From a virus: a DNA stretch of 21,437 nt. Each line of letters begins with the position of its first letter. The first letter of the stretch is position 1. The notes under the pieces are model-generated. The model saw only the letters and a list, made by a program, of their open reading frames with translations, searched no databases and was not told the DNA's origin. The translations under genes and the position numbers were made by a program. Positions 5,785 through 14,020 of the stretch are shown in pieces. The stretch spans positions 1 to 21,437 of the IMG/VR virus record IMGVR_UViG_3300034374_006381. One strand, written 5' to 3'.

Positions 5785-7364
5785 TGAACCCACTGGACAA
5801 GGCCATTGCATACATCTCACCCCGTGCTGGGGCGGAACGCATGAAGAACCGCATGGCCGTCCAAGCATACGCCAGCTACGAGGCAGCCAACCGCAACCCG
5901 CGCGACCGAGATCCACAAGGGCAGTGGCGTGCGCGGTTCGGTCAGGAAAGCGAGTCCAAGGCGTTGCCGATCACCGACCGCGTTACGCTCATCAATGAGA
6001 TCCAAGACCTCCTGCGCAACGACGGCGGACTCATCAGCACCATCCTCACCCGCCTAACAGACCACGTCGTCGGCACCGGGATCCGCCCACAGGCGCGTAC
6101 CGATTCCGAAGAGTGGAACGAGATGGCGGAGTACTACTACGAGAAAGTCTGGTCGGAGATGTTTGACTACGACGGGCGTATGGGGTTCTCGTTCATTGGT
6201 GACGGTCAGAAGTTACTGATCGACGACGCGCATTTCCGAGGTGAATCCTTCCTGCGCCTGATGGCGGACGGTCGAATCCAATGGTTTGAGTCTGAACTCT
6301 GCCGTGACCCGCAGGACAAAAAGACCCGCCTGTTCGAGGACGGGCTACACCTTTCGCCCGCCGGCTGGACATACGGCGCTAATTTCCAATTCAAGCGCAC
6401 CCGTGACCAAGAAACAGTGGACTTGTACGTCCCACGTCGCGACCTAATCCACGCACACAATCCGTTTATGCGTGCGAGGCAACGTCGAGGCATCCCAGTC
6501 TTTGCGTCCGTGGTGCCGCGACTTCAACGCTACCTGTCCACGCTTGAGGCCATGCAACTCAAGGTTGACCTCGAAGCGCAACAGACTCTGGTGTTCTCCG
6601 GCTCTGGCCCAGGCGGTCAGGTTCTCAATGATATGCCGTTTAACGCGCAACAGACCGACAGCGACGGTCGGAAATACAACGAGATCAAGAACTCGAAAGG
6701 CATGATTTACGACCTGCCCGATGGTCGCACGCTCAACAGCGTAGAAACGCGCACACCGTCCGGCGAGCACATGCCCTATATGGAGAGCCACATCCAAGCC
6801 GTAAGCGCTTGTATGGGCATTCCGTACAGCGTGGCGATGATGCTGACCGGCGGATCCTACGCGGCCACCCGCGGGCAGATCCTGGCATTTGAGCATACCG
6901 TCGCCCGGTGGTACAACTATGTGACCAAAGTCAGCCAGCGGACATGGAACTGGTCGATCGCCAAGGCCATCAAAGAAGGCAAACTGCCACCGGCACCGAC
7001 CACCAAAATGCGCGGTCAGATCCGCAGTCAGTGGGACATCGTCGAGTGGACGCAACCCAAACGCCTGACGCTGAACCCGCTTGAGGATCAGAAAGTCAAT
7101 GACGCCAAGTTCGGACGCGGTGACACCACCCTAACCGCCATCCTCAAGCAGGACAACAAAGAGATCAAGGCCGTTTGGGACGAGCGCCAGCGTGAGATCC
7201 AAGACGCCATCCAACGCGCCAAAGAGATCGAAGTGCAGACAGGAGTGGCTGTAGACTGGACTGTTTTCATGTCAACCAATCGCCCAGGAACCGCATCCGC
7301 AGCAGGTAACACACAAAACAAAGCGGAACAAGTCGTAGATCAGGAGTCAGAAGATGCAGGCTAA
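5784..7364 (+). CDS. portal protein, lambda gpB family
   Basis: The 526-residue protein forms the dodecameric ring at one vertex of the prohead, through which DNA enters and leaves. It matches the lambda-type portal family in length and sequence pattern: an early helical segment (VTLINEIQDLLRNDGGLISTILTRL) with HVVGTGIRPQAR; RGIPVFASVVPRLQRYLSTLEAMQLKVDLEAQ in the middle (long conserved family helix); and MGIPYSVAMMLTGGSYAATRGQILAFEH towards the C terminus. The last part is Gln/Glu-rich. It is translationally coupled to gpW upstream and overlaps the protease gene by 11 nt. Confidence 0.95.
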   Translation: MNPLDKAIAYISPRAGAERMKNRMAVQAYASYEAANRNPRDRDPQGQWRARFGQESESKALPITDRVTLINEIQDLLRNDGGLISTILTRLTDHVVGTGIRPQARTDSEEWNEMAEYYYEKVWSEMFDYDGRMGFSFIGDGQKLLIDDAHFRGESFLRLMADGRIQWFESELCRDPQDKKTRLFEDGLHLSPAGWTYGANFQFKRTRDQETVDLYVPRRDLIHAHNPFMRARQRRGIPVFASVVPRLQRYLSTLEAMQLKVDLEAQQTLVFSGSGPGGQVLNDMPFNAQQTDSDGRKYNEIKNSKGMIYDLPDGRTLNSVETRTPSGEHMPYMESHIQAVSACMGIPYSVAMMLTGGSYAATRGQILAFEHTVARWYNYVTKVSQRTWNWSIAKAIKEGKLPPAPTTKMRGQIRSQWDIVEWTQPKRLTLNPLEDQKVNDAKFGRGDTTLTAILKQDNKEIKAVWDERQREIQDAIQRAKEIEVQTGVAVDWTVFMSTNRPGTASAAGNTQNKAEQVVDQESEDAG

Positions 7365-8160
7365 ATTCATCAGACACCTATACGGCGCACCTTGGGCCAT
7401 CGTGCCCGATAAGCACCGCGAACTCTGCGCGGATGTCAAGGCAATGGACTTGACCATCGAAATGCCGGAAGAGTCCGAGACCGGGCTTTTGGTCATGGAC
7501 GGAATCGCGCACGTCTACATCTACGGCGTCATGGTTCCATCGGCAACGGCGACGGAGGAGGAGTTTTTCGGACTTGCCAGCACATCCAAAGCCATTGAGC
7601 AAATCAAGGAAGCGGACTACCGCTCCGACGTCGATGGCATTATGGTCATCTGGGACACACCCGGAGGCTACACGCAAGGCGTGCCAGAGTTGGGCGTGAC
7701 CATTGCAAACGTCAAGAAGCCACTGGTCAGCTATGTGGAGGGAGGCATGAACTCCGCCGGCTATTGGGCGGGATGCAGTCAGACCGTATATGCAGACGAG
7801 TTTGCATCCATCGGCTCCATCGGCTGCTACATGGCGGTGTACGACCAGTCTAAGATGTTCGAGATGGCGGGGCTTAAAACCATTTTAATCACCACAGGCA
7901 AACATAAAGGAGCCGGAACACCCGGCACCGAGATGAGCGAGGAGCAGATCCAACACTACGCGGACGAAGTGGTCGGCGTGGTGGGTCAACGCTTTTTCGA
8001 CCATGTCACCGAGTACCGCCGGATTTCGGAGGAACTGATGGACGGACGCAGCTGGCTCGGTGCCAGTGCCTTGGAACTGAATCTGATCGACGCGGTCGGG
8101 TCACGAGATGACGCGATGCGCGAACTTGTAAACATGATAACCGAAAAGGAGCTAATATGA
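7354..8160 (+). CDS. prohead protease, S49 (gpC/SppA) family
   Basis: This 268-residue serine protease probably trims head proteins and scaffold during prohead maturation. It has the ClpP/crotonase-like fold pattern: DGIMVIWDTPGGYTQGV (94-110), then the nucleophile region MNSAGYWAG with Ser134, then ASIGSIGCYMAVYD (151-164). The general base lysine is in GKHKGAGTPG, probably K185 by analogy with SppA. AGGAG at 7342-7346 supports ATG 7354. It overlaps the portal by 11 nt and the scaffold gene by 4 nt (ATGA). In lambda the protease and scaffold genes are nested; here the scaffold is a separate coupled gene. Confidence 0.93.
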   Translation: MQAKFIRHLYGAPWAIVPDKHRELCADVKAMDLTIEMPEESETGLLVMDGIAHVYIYGVMVPSATATEEEFFGLASTSKAIEQIKEADYRSDVDGIMVIWDTPGGYTQGVPELGVTIANVKKPLVSYVEGGMNSAGYWAGCSQTVYADEFASIGSIGCYMAVYDQSKMFEMAGLKTILITTGKHKGAGTPGTEMSEEQIQHYADEVVGVVGQRFFDHVTEYRRISEELMDGRSWLGASALELNLIDAVGSRDDAMRELVNMITEKELI

Positions 8161-8606
8161 GCGCACTTTCGATCCAGGTCAAAGACCTGAAACAAGAGCT
8201 TGCCGTTGCCCACGAGGCACACGTCGAGCAGGTGTCTGCGTTTGAGTCGCAGATTGCCGAACTGGCAGAAGCTAAAGAAGGCTTCGAGGCCAAAGTTGCC
8301 GAACTCGACAAAGCACTGGTAGAAGCCAATGAATCCGCAGAAGCCATCAAAGCCGAAGCCGAAGAGCTGAAAGCTGGACTCATGGCCAAAGAGGAAGAAC
8401 TGGCGGTCGCCAAGTCTGAAATCGAACAGGCCAAAGCCGCACTCGCGGATCCGTCTCTGGCGCCCGTCGCCGAAGCTGGAGCCGAGGACGACGGACAGTC
8501 GCCGCTGGCCGAAGAGCCTGCATCCCTTGAAAAACTCCGCTCTCTGGAAGGATCCGAACGCGCTGCGTATTGGGCCGAACACAAGAGCGAACTGTTGAAA
8601 CTGTAA
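8157..8606 (+). CDS. scaffolding protein (coiled coil)
   Basis: The 149-residue acidic protein is almost entirely helical and coiled-coil up to about residue 95, rich in Ala, Glu and Lys, followed by an Ala/Glu/Pro linker and a short charged C-terminal region (SLEKLRSLEGSERAAYWAEHK). Its place between protease and major capsid genes indicates the internal scaffold that guides capsid assembly and is then removed by the S49 protease. The conserved-looking C-terminal helix probably contacts the capsid protein. AAGGAG at 8146-8151 precedes its ATG. Sequence similarity alone would not identify it; the call is from composition and order. Confidence 0.85.
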   Translation: MSALSIQVKDLKQELAVAHEAHVEQVSAFESQIAELAEAKEGFEAKVAELDKALVEANESAEAIKAEAEELKAGLMAKEEELAVAKSEIEQAKAALADPSLAPVAEAGAEDDGQSPLAEEPASLEKLRSLEGSERAAYWAEHKSELLKL

Positions 8607-8633
8607 GCCATTAACCCATAGGAGAAATTTACC

Positions 8634-9533
8634 ATGGCTATTAACTCTGCATTAGTTGGAGAGATTGTCTCTCAGAACGCTTTCTTTGCGTTCCGTGACG
8701 CGCTGACCCCCGTGGCTGGCGCATTTGCTACCGACTTCGGTGGCGAAGTTGCTAACAACCGCCAAGTGGTCGACGTGCCCGTGTTCAACGGTTACTCTGC
8801 CGGAACCTACGCCGGCGACTACACGACCAACGCATCCAACAACGTTGGCGCTGTGACCGTGACCGTTAACAAACACCAGTACAAGACGATCAGCCTGACC
8901 GACTTGGAAGTGTCGAACAACGGCGCATCCGCCACCAACCTGGAGTCGTTCGGACGCAAGCTGGGTGACGCCCTGTCGCTGGCTGTATATCAGGACGTTC
9001 TGTCTCTGGTGACCGCTGCCAACTTCGGCACCGCCACCGGGTTCACCGGCACATCCACCGGCTTTGATTCCGATGACGTCATCGACATCAAGACCGTCTG
9101 TGATGCCGCTGACATGCCCCGCAGTGGCCGTAACATCATTCTGGCCGACGCGTACTACAACGCCCTGTTGAAAGATACGAGCGTCAAGAACGCCCAGAAC
9201 TACGGCACCACCGAAGGCATCCAGGCCGGAACCATTCCGAACCTCGCCGGCTTCCGCGTGTGGCAGTCCAACGCAGTGCCCGCCAACGCCGAGAACCTCG
9301 TAGGCTTCGCCTGTGTGGATTCCGCCATTGCGGTTGCTATGCGTTACCTGCGCCCGCAGGAAGGCAACAAGTACAGCATGGCTGCACCGTTGACCGACGC
9401 CGAAACCGGGATCACCCTCGGAATGCGCGAATGGTACGACGAAGCCAAAGGTACCAAGTACCTGACGCTTGAGTGTAACTACGGTTACAGTGTTGCACAG
9501 GCCGCCGGTCTGAAACGCATCACCTCTGCGTAA
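8634..9533 (+). CDS. major capsid protein
   Basis: The 299-residue protein is the main head shell protein, predicted to have the HK97 fold. Position (after scaffold, before connectors), length, a strong AGGAG at 8620-8624 and a terminator directly after it all support high expression. Visible segments include an N-terminal helix, VVDVPVFNGYSAGTYAGDYT and VNKHQYKTISLTDLEVSNN (extended loop and spine regions), ADMPRSGRNIILADAYYNALLKD, and a C-terminal TLECNYGYSVAQAAGLKRI. It resembles the P22-gp5-like or related branch rather than lambda gpE in pattern, but I cannot be certain of the subfamily. Codons are markedly GC-ending, as expected for a highly expressed gene in this genome. Confidence 0.92.
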   Translation: MAINSALVGEIVSQNAFFAFRDALTPVAGAFATDFGGEVANNRQVVDVPVFNGYSAGTYAGDYTTNASNNVGAVTVTVNKHQYKTISLTDLEVSNNGASATNLESFGRKLGDALSLAVYQDVLSLVTAANFGTATGFTGTSTGFDSDDVIDIKTVCDAADMPRSGRNIILADAYYNALLKDTSVKNAQNYGTTEGIQAGTIPNLAGFRVWQSNAVPANAENLVGFACVDSAIAVAMRYLRPQEGNKYSMAAPLTDAETGITLGMREWYDEAKGTKYLTLECNYGYSVAQAAGLKRITSA

Positions 9534-9545
9534 GTAAAACCTAAT

Positions 9546-9585
9546 GCCCCTCCCTCCGCCAGTCACGCGCTGGGGGAGGGGCTTT
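9546..9585 (+). terminator. rho-independent terminator after the capsid gene
   Basis: A 9-bp perfect GC stem pairs 9546-9554 with 974-type partner 9574-9582 (GCCCCTCCC with GGGAGGGGC). It is continued by a 4-bp inner stem (9559-9562 with 9570-9573) and closed by a 7-nt loop. TTT follows at 9583-9585, then AAAT, so the T-run is short. It lies 12 nt after the capsid stop and probably lowers expression of the downstream connector genes relative to capsid. Confidence 0.82.
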
Positions 9586-9604
9586 AAATCTTGGAGAATG
9601 TGAC

Positions 9605-9844
9605 ATGAAAATTAAACCAGCAGTTATTGTAACAGTCACCGACGGCATTCCAAATTGCTACGCCTGCGGAGACTTTGCACAGATTCACGAAGAGTTCCGA
9701 GCCATCAAGAAGGCAGGATGGCAGGGATTCGAAGAAGCGTATGAGATCAATGCAAGAGGCATTGACGGACGCGCCAAATTTAAGAAACCAGAACAACCGA
9801 CCGCACCCGCCAAGACAACGCGGAAAAAGAAAACGGACGCATAA
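9605..9844 (+). CDS. small protein of unknown function, gpFI position
   Basis: This 79-residue protein follows the capsid terminator and precedes the connector gene, the place of lambda FI or of decoration/assembly proteins. I do not recognise it by sequence. The first 55 residues include VIVTVTDGIPNCYACGDF with a CxxC pair and a helical part (HEEFRAIKKAGWQGFEEAYEI). The tail is Ala/Pro-rich and ends in a lysine cluster (TTRKKKTDA), probably disordered. GGAG at 9593-9596 supports ATG 9605. The stop is immediately followed by the next ATG. It may assist DNA packaging or head completion, but this is inferred only from position. Confidence 0.75.
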   Translation: MKIKPAVIVTVTDGIPNCYACGDFAQIHEEFRAIKKAGWQGFEEAYEINARGIDGRAKFKKPEQPTAPAKTTRKKKTDA

Positions 9845-10156
9845 ATGGGACGCTATGATACACGGATACAGCAGTTGATTGCGCTGGTGACCAGTGACGC
9901 TGAGACGTCTATCACCATCGCGGGCACTGCGGTGCCGTGCATCATCTCCGACCAGGCGTACACCGAGACAGGAGAGAATGCGGGAAGCCGGGTGGTTCGC
10001 TCAATCGAGACGGACATCCTGCTTTCTGACCTTTCCGGGATTGATGTTTCTGTGGGCAAGACGGCGGTGTACGAAGGCGTAACGTACAAGATCACCGAAC
10101 CGAAAACCACGCACAGCAACGGAAATGTCATCCGTATTCAGTGGGGGGCAGAGTAA
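9845..10156 (+). CDS. head-tail connector, gpFII-like
   Basis: The 103-residue protein has a short N-terminal helix (YDTRIQQLIALV) and then mostly beta strands (SITIAGTAVPCIISDQ, VRSIETDILLSDLSGI, KTAVYEGVTYKITEPKT, GNVIRIQW). This matches the small beta-barrel head-tail attachment proteins of the lambda gpFII / Gifsy-2-like type, which close the connector and contact the tail. Position between capsid and tail-completion genes agrees. The stop overlaps the next start (TAATG at 10154-10158). Confidence 0.75.
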   Translation: MGRYDTRIQQLIALVTSDAETSITIAGTAVPCIISDQAYTETGENAGSRVVRSIETDILLSDLSGIDVSVGKTAVYEGVTYKITEPKTTHSNGNVIRIQWGAE

Positions 10157-10881
10157 TGGCTGGCGCGATTGTGGTTGACCGTCGCACGTTCAATCGTGGC
10201 ATTGACGCCATGATGAAAGAGTACGGCACGTCTGCAGCGGGCGTCATGCGTCGGCAAATGTCGATCCTGTCCGGGCAGTTGGCCAAGCGTTACCCACCAA
10301 ACAAGAAAAGCGTGGGTAAGCAAGCCATCGAAAACGACATGAAGCGCATCATGATCCCGATGCCACAGGAGCATGAGGACACGCTGACCCGTTGGCAGGA
10401 CAGCATGGAGTCCACGTTTGACGTATTCGACGATACGGGCACGCGGATCCAGCAGTGGCATCGAGATCACATTGACCCACGCAAAAACCGAGTGACCAAA
10501 AGCATCCGCGGGACGCGATTTATCAACGGTCGCAAGTTCTCCATGAAGTTGCACGTCAAGGAAAGCGACCTTAAGAAGTACGTCAACCGATTGGCGGGCA
10601 AAGTCGGAACCCTCAAAAGCGGATGGGTGCCCGGGGTTACCCGGTGGAAGGGTGGCAAAAAGCCACCGAGCTGGGTGACAAAGCATAGCGGGAACGGATA
10701 CGCAGTTGATCGTATGCGCAACGACGGCTCCGGCTATTTGGAAATAGGCAACAGAATCCAAGGCGCAGCGCGATGGAAGCGGATTGACTCTTTCGTCGTC
10801 AAGTCCCGCGAGAGCGGGTTCCAGAAAGAACTTAAAGCCGCAGTACGCAAAGCCGACAAGGCAGGGAACCGAATCCGATGA
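10156..10881 (+). CDS. tail completion / minor tail protein, gpZ-like
   Basis: The 241-residue basic protein occupies the place of lambda gpZ, needed to finish the tail so that it can join the head. It begins with IVVDRRTFNRGIDAMMKEYG and has a long Lys/Arg-rich sequence with mixed helix and strand, typical of gpZ or HK97-gp10-like proteins. ATG 10156 overlaps the upstream stop and is preferred over the in-frame GTG at 10141, which would overlap the preceding gene by 16 nt. It overlaps the next gene by 4 nt. The assignment is mainly by order and general pattern. Confidence 0.68.
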   Translation: MAGAIVVDRRTFNRGIDAMMKEYGTSAAGVMRRQMSILSGQLAKRYPPNKKSVGKQAIENDMKRIMIPMPQEHEDTLTRWQDSMESTFDVFDDTGTRIQQWHRDHIDPRKNRVTKSIRGTRFINGRKFSMKLHVKESDLKKYVNRLAGKVGTLKSGWVPGVTRWKGGKKPPSWVTKHSGNGYAVDRMRNDGSGYLEIGNRIQGAARWKRIDSFVVKSRESGFQKELKAAVRKADKAGNRIR

Positions 10882-11333
10882 GCCTGTACAAATCACGCAA
10901 ACGCAATCTCGAGGAGGCGGTGCAGGAGACGCTGGAGACGTATGCAGGCACTGCCATTGACGGCGTCCAGATCCTTCTCGGGCGCGACATCACCGTGCAG
11001 GAGCCGACCCACATCCGCATCCATGCAGGCAGTCAAGAGCCTATGTCGGGCGAAGAGGATTTACTGCTTAACTTCCGGGTCACCTGCACCATCACCGTCC
11101 AGCAGTCAATGGATCGCACCCGCGACCAGGTCGACACCTTGGACGGGATCGTCGAAGGATACGTTGAGCAGGACAGCGACACGATCGTTGCGGCGCTTAA
11201 CACCTGCTCGGTTCCTAACTTCGGCGTCTGGGAGTTTCAACCCGAATCATGCGAGGATGACATCGACGAGGAGAACCGCAGATACCTTTCCGCTTACACT
11301 TTTTCGGCCATCGTTGGCCACGCAACCTACTAA
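10878..11333 (+). CDS. tail terminator protein, gpU-like
   Basis: The 151-residue protein lies between the gpZ-like gene and the tail tube candidate, where lambda gpU (the ring that ends tail polymerisation) is encoded. It shows an alternating helix and strand layout with strands LLLNFRVTCTITVQQ and NRRYLSAYTFSAIVGHATY and a helix TRDQVDTLDGIVEGYVEQ. This fits the gpU fold in length (about 130-150) and outline. It is an acidic protein and is translationally coupled (ATGA) to the gene upstream. The call is from position and secondary-structure pattern; sequence identity to gpU is not obvious. Confidence 0.65.
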   Translation: MSLYKSRKRNLEEAVQETLETYAGTAIDGVQILLGRDITVQEPTHIRIHAGSQEPMSGEEDLLLNFRVTCTITVQQSMDRTRDQVDTLDGIVEGYVEQDSDTIVAALNTCSVPNFGVWEFQPESCEDDIDEENRRYLSAYTFSAIVGHATY

Positions 11334-11352
11334 TCCAAAATAGGAGAAAATT

Positions 11353-11703
11353 ATGGCAACAACTGTAATTGGTACAGACCTGAATAAAGGTGCCGGCACA
11401 CTGTCCGGGTATTACATCCAATCGGCAACGGTTGGCGGCGCAGACATTGATATGGAGGACTTCGAGGACGGTGCTGATGGCAGCCGGATCTCTCGGTTCG
11501 TCTACAAGGTCGATGACAAAGTCAGTCTGGAACTGCTCGCAGCGGGCACCATGGCCGAGGGCGACATCACCACCGACTTTCCGGAAGGTGCTATGGCCAC
11601 CGCTACAGGCTACACCGCATTCTTTGTTGATTCCTGCCAGATCAACAAGTCACGCGGAGCCTGGCGCGTCAATGTCAGCATGACCAACATCGGCATCACC
11701 TGA
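11353..11703 (+). CDS. probable tail tube protein (short)
   Basis: The 116-residue protein is preceded by a good AGGAG (11342-11346) and an untranslated gap, which suggests high expression as expected for a tube subunit made in many copies. It appears all-beta: TLSGYYIQSATVGGADIDMEDFED, RFVYKVDDKVSLELLAAG, and GAWRVNVSMTNIGI at the end. The motif of a residue pair before a final strand is common in tube-fold proteins. It is shorter than most siphovirus tube proteins (about 150-250), so a related tail or baseplate component is the alternative. The next gene starts 4 nt after its stop. Confidence 0.55.
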   Translation: MATTVIGTDLNKGAGTLSGYYIQSATVGGADIDMEDFEDGADGSRISRFVYKVDDKVSLELLAAGTMAEGDITTDFPEGAMATATGYTAFFVDSCQINKSRGAWRVNVSMTNIGIT

Positions 11704-11707
11704 TCCG

Positions 11708-12292
11708 ATGGTTGACGAGGTTTTTAGTTCAACGGATATATCCCACACCTGCCCACAATCTGTGGCGCAGGTGCTGGGCGTTGGACTGATGCCCGTCAGC
11801 ATTTGGCACGTCTGGCTTTTGAAATCATACGAGAGCCCATTCGCAGTTGGAGGTCAGCCACAGGTAAACGATCTCGCGCTGGCGGTGCTGATCTGCTCGA
11901 TGAACCGAAAGGACATGGGTGCGGTTTTGTCAGATGACAAAAAGATGGCAGAAGCGGTCGCATCTATAGCAGAAAACTGGTTTACAATACCGAGCGCAGA
12001 GCTTGAGATCCACGTCCTGTCGTTTAACCAATACCTGACCGAAGGGCTTGACGGGCCACAGTTTTGGGAGGATCCAGAACACAACCCAGTTAAAGACAGG
12101 AGCCGGTGCCCAATGGAGTGGCACCTTGTCAAGATGCTACTAAACGAGCGCATCTGCCAGACCGAGGAAGAGGCGTGGAACTACTCTTTCACCCGCGCCT
12201 TGTGCTGGTCTGCGGTGGTAGGTGAAACGAACGGAAGCAGAAACTACATTGACCCGGTCGACCGGGCAGACATTGAAAAGGTAAACGTCTAA
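11708..12292 (+). CDS. probable tail assembly chaperone
   Basis: The 194-residue protein is largely helical and sits between the tube candidate and the tape measure gene, the invariant place of the tail assembly chaperone that coats the tape measure during tail assembly. It is acidic overall and has a helical core (PQVNDLALAVLICSMNRKDMG, MAEAVASIAENWF). Many phages produce a longer form by a -1 frameshift; no convincing slippery heptamer is present (only a run of five A at about 11938-11943). It may therefore act as a single form. The stop overlaps the tape measure start as TAATG. Confidence 0.6.
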   Translation: MVDEVFSSTDISHTCPQSVAQVLGVGLMPVSIWHVWLLKSYESPFAVGGQPQVNDLALAVLICSMNRKDMGAVLSDDKKMAEAVASIAENWFTIPSAELEIHVLSFNQYLTEGLDGPQFWEDPEHNPVKDRSRCPMEWHLVKMLLNERICQTEEEAWNYSFTRALCWSAVVGETNGSRNYIDPVDRADIEKVNV

Positions 12293-13419
12293 TGGCAACG
12301 ATACGCAACAAGGCAACGCTTGACAGCAAACCGTTCTCCTCTGGCGTTGACCAGATGAAGGCAAAGGTTGGCGGGTTCAGCAAATCGCTGGGATCGATGA
12401 AGCGTGCGATGGCTGGCGCATTTGCAACAGGAGCGGTTGCTAATATGGCAAGGCGTGCGCTTGAAGCTGCCGACAACGTTGACAACCTTTCGAAGCAATT
12501 AGGACTCGGCAGAGAAACCACGCAGTCGCTGCAAGTTGCGTTTCAAGAGGCCGGACTTGAACTTACAAGTCTAAACACCACGATGGCAACCTTGCAACAG
12601 AAACAAGCGGAAGCTATAAGTGGAAATAAAAAGGCGACCGAATCCTTTGCTGCGTTTGGATTGTCGATTGCAGATCTGCAAAAAATGTCGCCCGAACAAC
12701 TTCTTGAGGCAATATCAAAAAGACTTGGAGATACCGAGACGGATGCGTCTGCGGCTGCCGCTATGTTCCAACTGATGGGGTCAAGGTCGGCAAGGCTTAA
12801 AAACGTCCTGCAAGAAACCGCAAGAGATGGCTTCGGCCAATTAAACTCCGAAATGATCAAGGCCGGGCGGATTATGGAGGACGAGGTTATTTCAAGGCTG
12901 GACAGAATGGAGGAGAAATTTGCAAGGCAGAAACAACGTATGGGGGCAGGTGCTGCGACGTTGCTGTCTGGGATCATAGGAGGGGTAGAAGAGTTTGCCG
13001 GCGGTATTGGCGCAATGACCGCTGGCGGAACATTCCAGCAGGGTCAGCAAATCATACGCGCTCAAGATCAGGTGAGCCAGTCCGTTTCTGAAATTCCGAA
13101 GATAATGGCAGCGCCGGCAGAATCCATGGAAGAATCAGCCGAAACTATCAAGGAAGTGGTCGAGGCATTGCCAAAAGAGATTGCAAAAAAGGAAGCGGAT
13201 CGAGCATTCGGAAATTTACGAGCAATCGGCGCCAACCTAATCACGCCAGAATCCCTTGGCAAGTTTGGCGAACTTGACCCACGCGCAAACCTTTCTAAAG
13301 ACCGGGTGGCTCGGATATATGAGATCTACGGCAAGTTGCAGACAGAACAAGGCAAAAAAATGATGCGGTATATGCAGGACATCGCAGACAACACATCCAA
13401 CAACCAGGCGGTGCTATAA
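12292..13419 (+). CDS. tape measure protein (short)
   Basis: The 375-residue protein sets tail length and is delivered during infection. It has the usual features: N-terminal helical region with KPFSSGVDQMKAKVGGFSKSLGSMKRAM, the family-like segment LEAADNVDNLSKQLGLGRETTQSLQVAFQEAGLE (57-90), a hydrophobic Gly-rich stretch at about 218-246 (AATLLSGIIGG, GGIGAMTAGG) that could span a membrane, and long helical ends. It is very short for a tape measure; at the usual about 0.15 nm per residue it predicts a tail of roughly 55 nm. Near the end, a run of seven A (13354-13360) is followed by an open -1 frame that runs into the next gene. It overlaps both neighbours by one base (TAATG). Confidence 0.85.
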   Translation: MATIRNKATLDSKPFSSGVDQMKAKVGGFSKSLGSMKRAMAGAFATGAVANMARRALEAADNVDNLSKQLGLGRETTQSLQVAFQEAGLELTSLNTTMATLQQKQAEAISGNKKATESFAAFGLSIADLQKMSPEQLLEAISKRLGDTETDASAAAAMFQLMGSRSARLKNVLQETARDGFGQLNSEMIKAGRIMEDEVISRLDRMEEKFARQKQRMGAGAATLLSGIIGGVEEFAGGIGAMTAGGTFQQGQQIIRAQDQVSQSVSEIPKIMAAPAESMEESAETIKEVVEALPKEIAKKEADRAFGNLRAIGANLITPESLGKFGELDPRANLSKDRVARIYEIYGKLQTEQGKKMMRYMQDIADNTSNNQAVL

Positions 13420-14018
13420 TGACAGAGATCGGCAGTTTAGCAGGTGGCACACGGCAAGAAGAGCGCCGCACATACCAAACTAAAGACCGGAAAACGGTCG
13501 AGTATGTTCTGGCATCTTCCGACGAGGCCACGTTTCTCGGTTCCTACAGCATCGGGACAAGTTTAAGCGATGGGCTTTACCTTGAGTCGATTGACCTGCG
13601 GAATTTCAAAGGCGTCACCCGCGCGACGTTGACGTATGTGACCGAGGAGGAGCTTGTCAATCTGCGCTATGGCGGAACGGGCACAAGCAAGGCCAGTGAT
13701 TCAAACGGCGTAGAGTTGCCTATTGAACTCAACCCAAACTGGTCGCTGTCGTGGGAATCGACCAAACCCGGCGTGACAAGCTTCATCGCACCACAGCCGA
13801 CATACACTTACACGCAGATCGTAAACAGTTTCACTTTTTCAGAATCAAATATTGTTGAAAACGTCGGGACTATTGACTCGCCTACAGGCATGACAAGTCC
13901 GTCTGCCAACAAATGGCTCAAGACAAGTAAAACAGTCACACCGCAAGGTGGCAAGTACCAGATCACAGAGACGTGGCAATATAACGCAAGCGGATGGGAC
14001 ACTGACATCTACAGCTAA
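13419..14018 (+). CDS. tail protein of unknown type (distal tail candidate)
   Basis: The 199-residue protein directly follows the tape measure, where distal tail or minor tail proteins are encoded. It is rich in beta strands and Thr/Ser (LGSYSIGTSLSDGLYLESIDLRNFKGVTRATLTYVT; KYQITETWQYNASGWD at the end). I do not recognise a family. The polar, strand-rich sequence and location are compatible with a tail-tip or baseplate hub component. The start codon overlaps the preceding stop, so translation is coupled. No catalytic motif or signal peptide is seen. Confidence 0.65.
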   Translation: MTEIGSLAGGTRQEERRTYQTKDRKTVEYVLASSDEATFLGSYSIGTSLSDGLYLESIDLRNFKGVTRATLTYVTEEELVNLRYGGTGTSKASDSNGVELPIELNPNWSLSWESTKPGVTSFIAPQPTYTYTQIVNSFTFSESNIVENVGTIDSPTGMTSPSANKWLKTSKTVTPQGGKYQITETWQYNASGWDTDIYS

Positions 14019-14020
14019 TC

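Noticed and set aside
8652-9566. 304-codon open frame on the minus strand opposite the capsid gene
   Set aside because: It mirrors the GC-rich codons of the capsid gene; Gly/Val/His-rich sequence without domains.
10651-10667. GGTGGC-AAAAA-GCCACC hairpin as a terminator
   Set aside because: It lies within the gpZ-like coding sequence and has no T-run; it encodes Gly-Gly-Lys-Lys-Pro-Pro.
11938-11943. Programmed frameshift in the tail chaperone gene at a run of five A
   Set aside because: The run does not make a canonical heptamer in the 0 frame and no long -1 extension follows.
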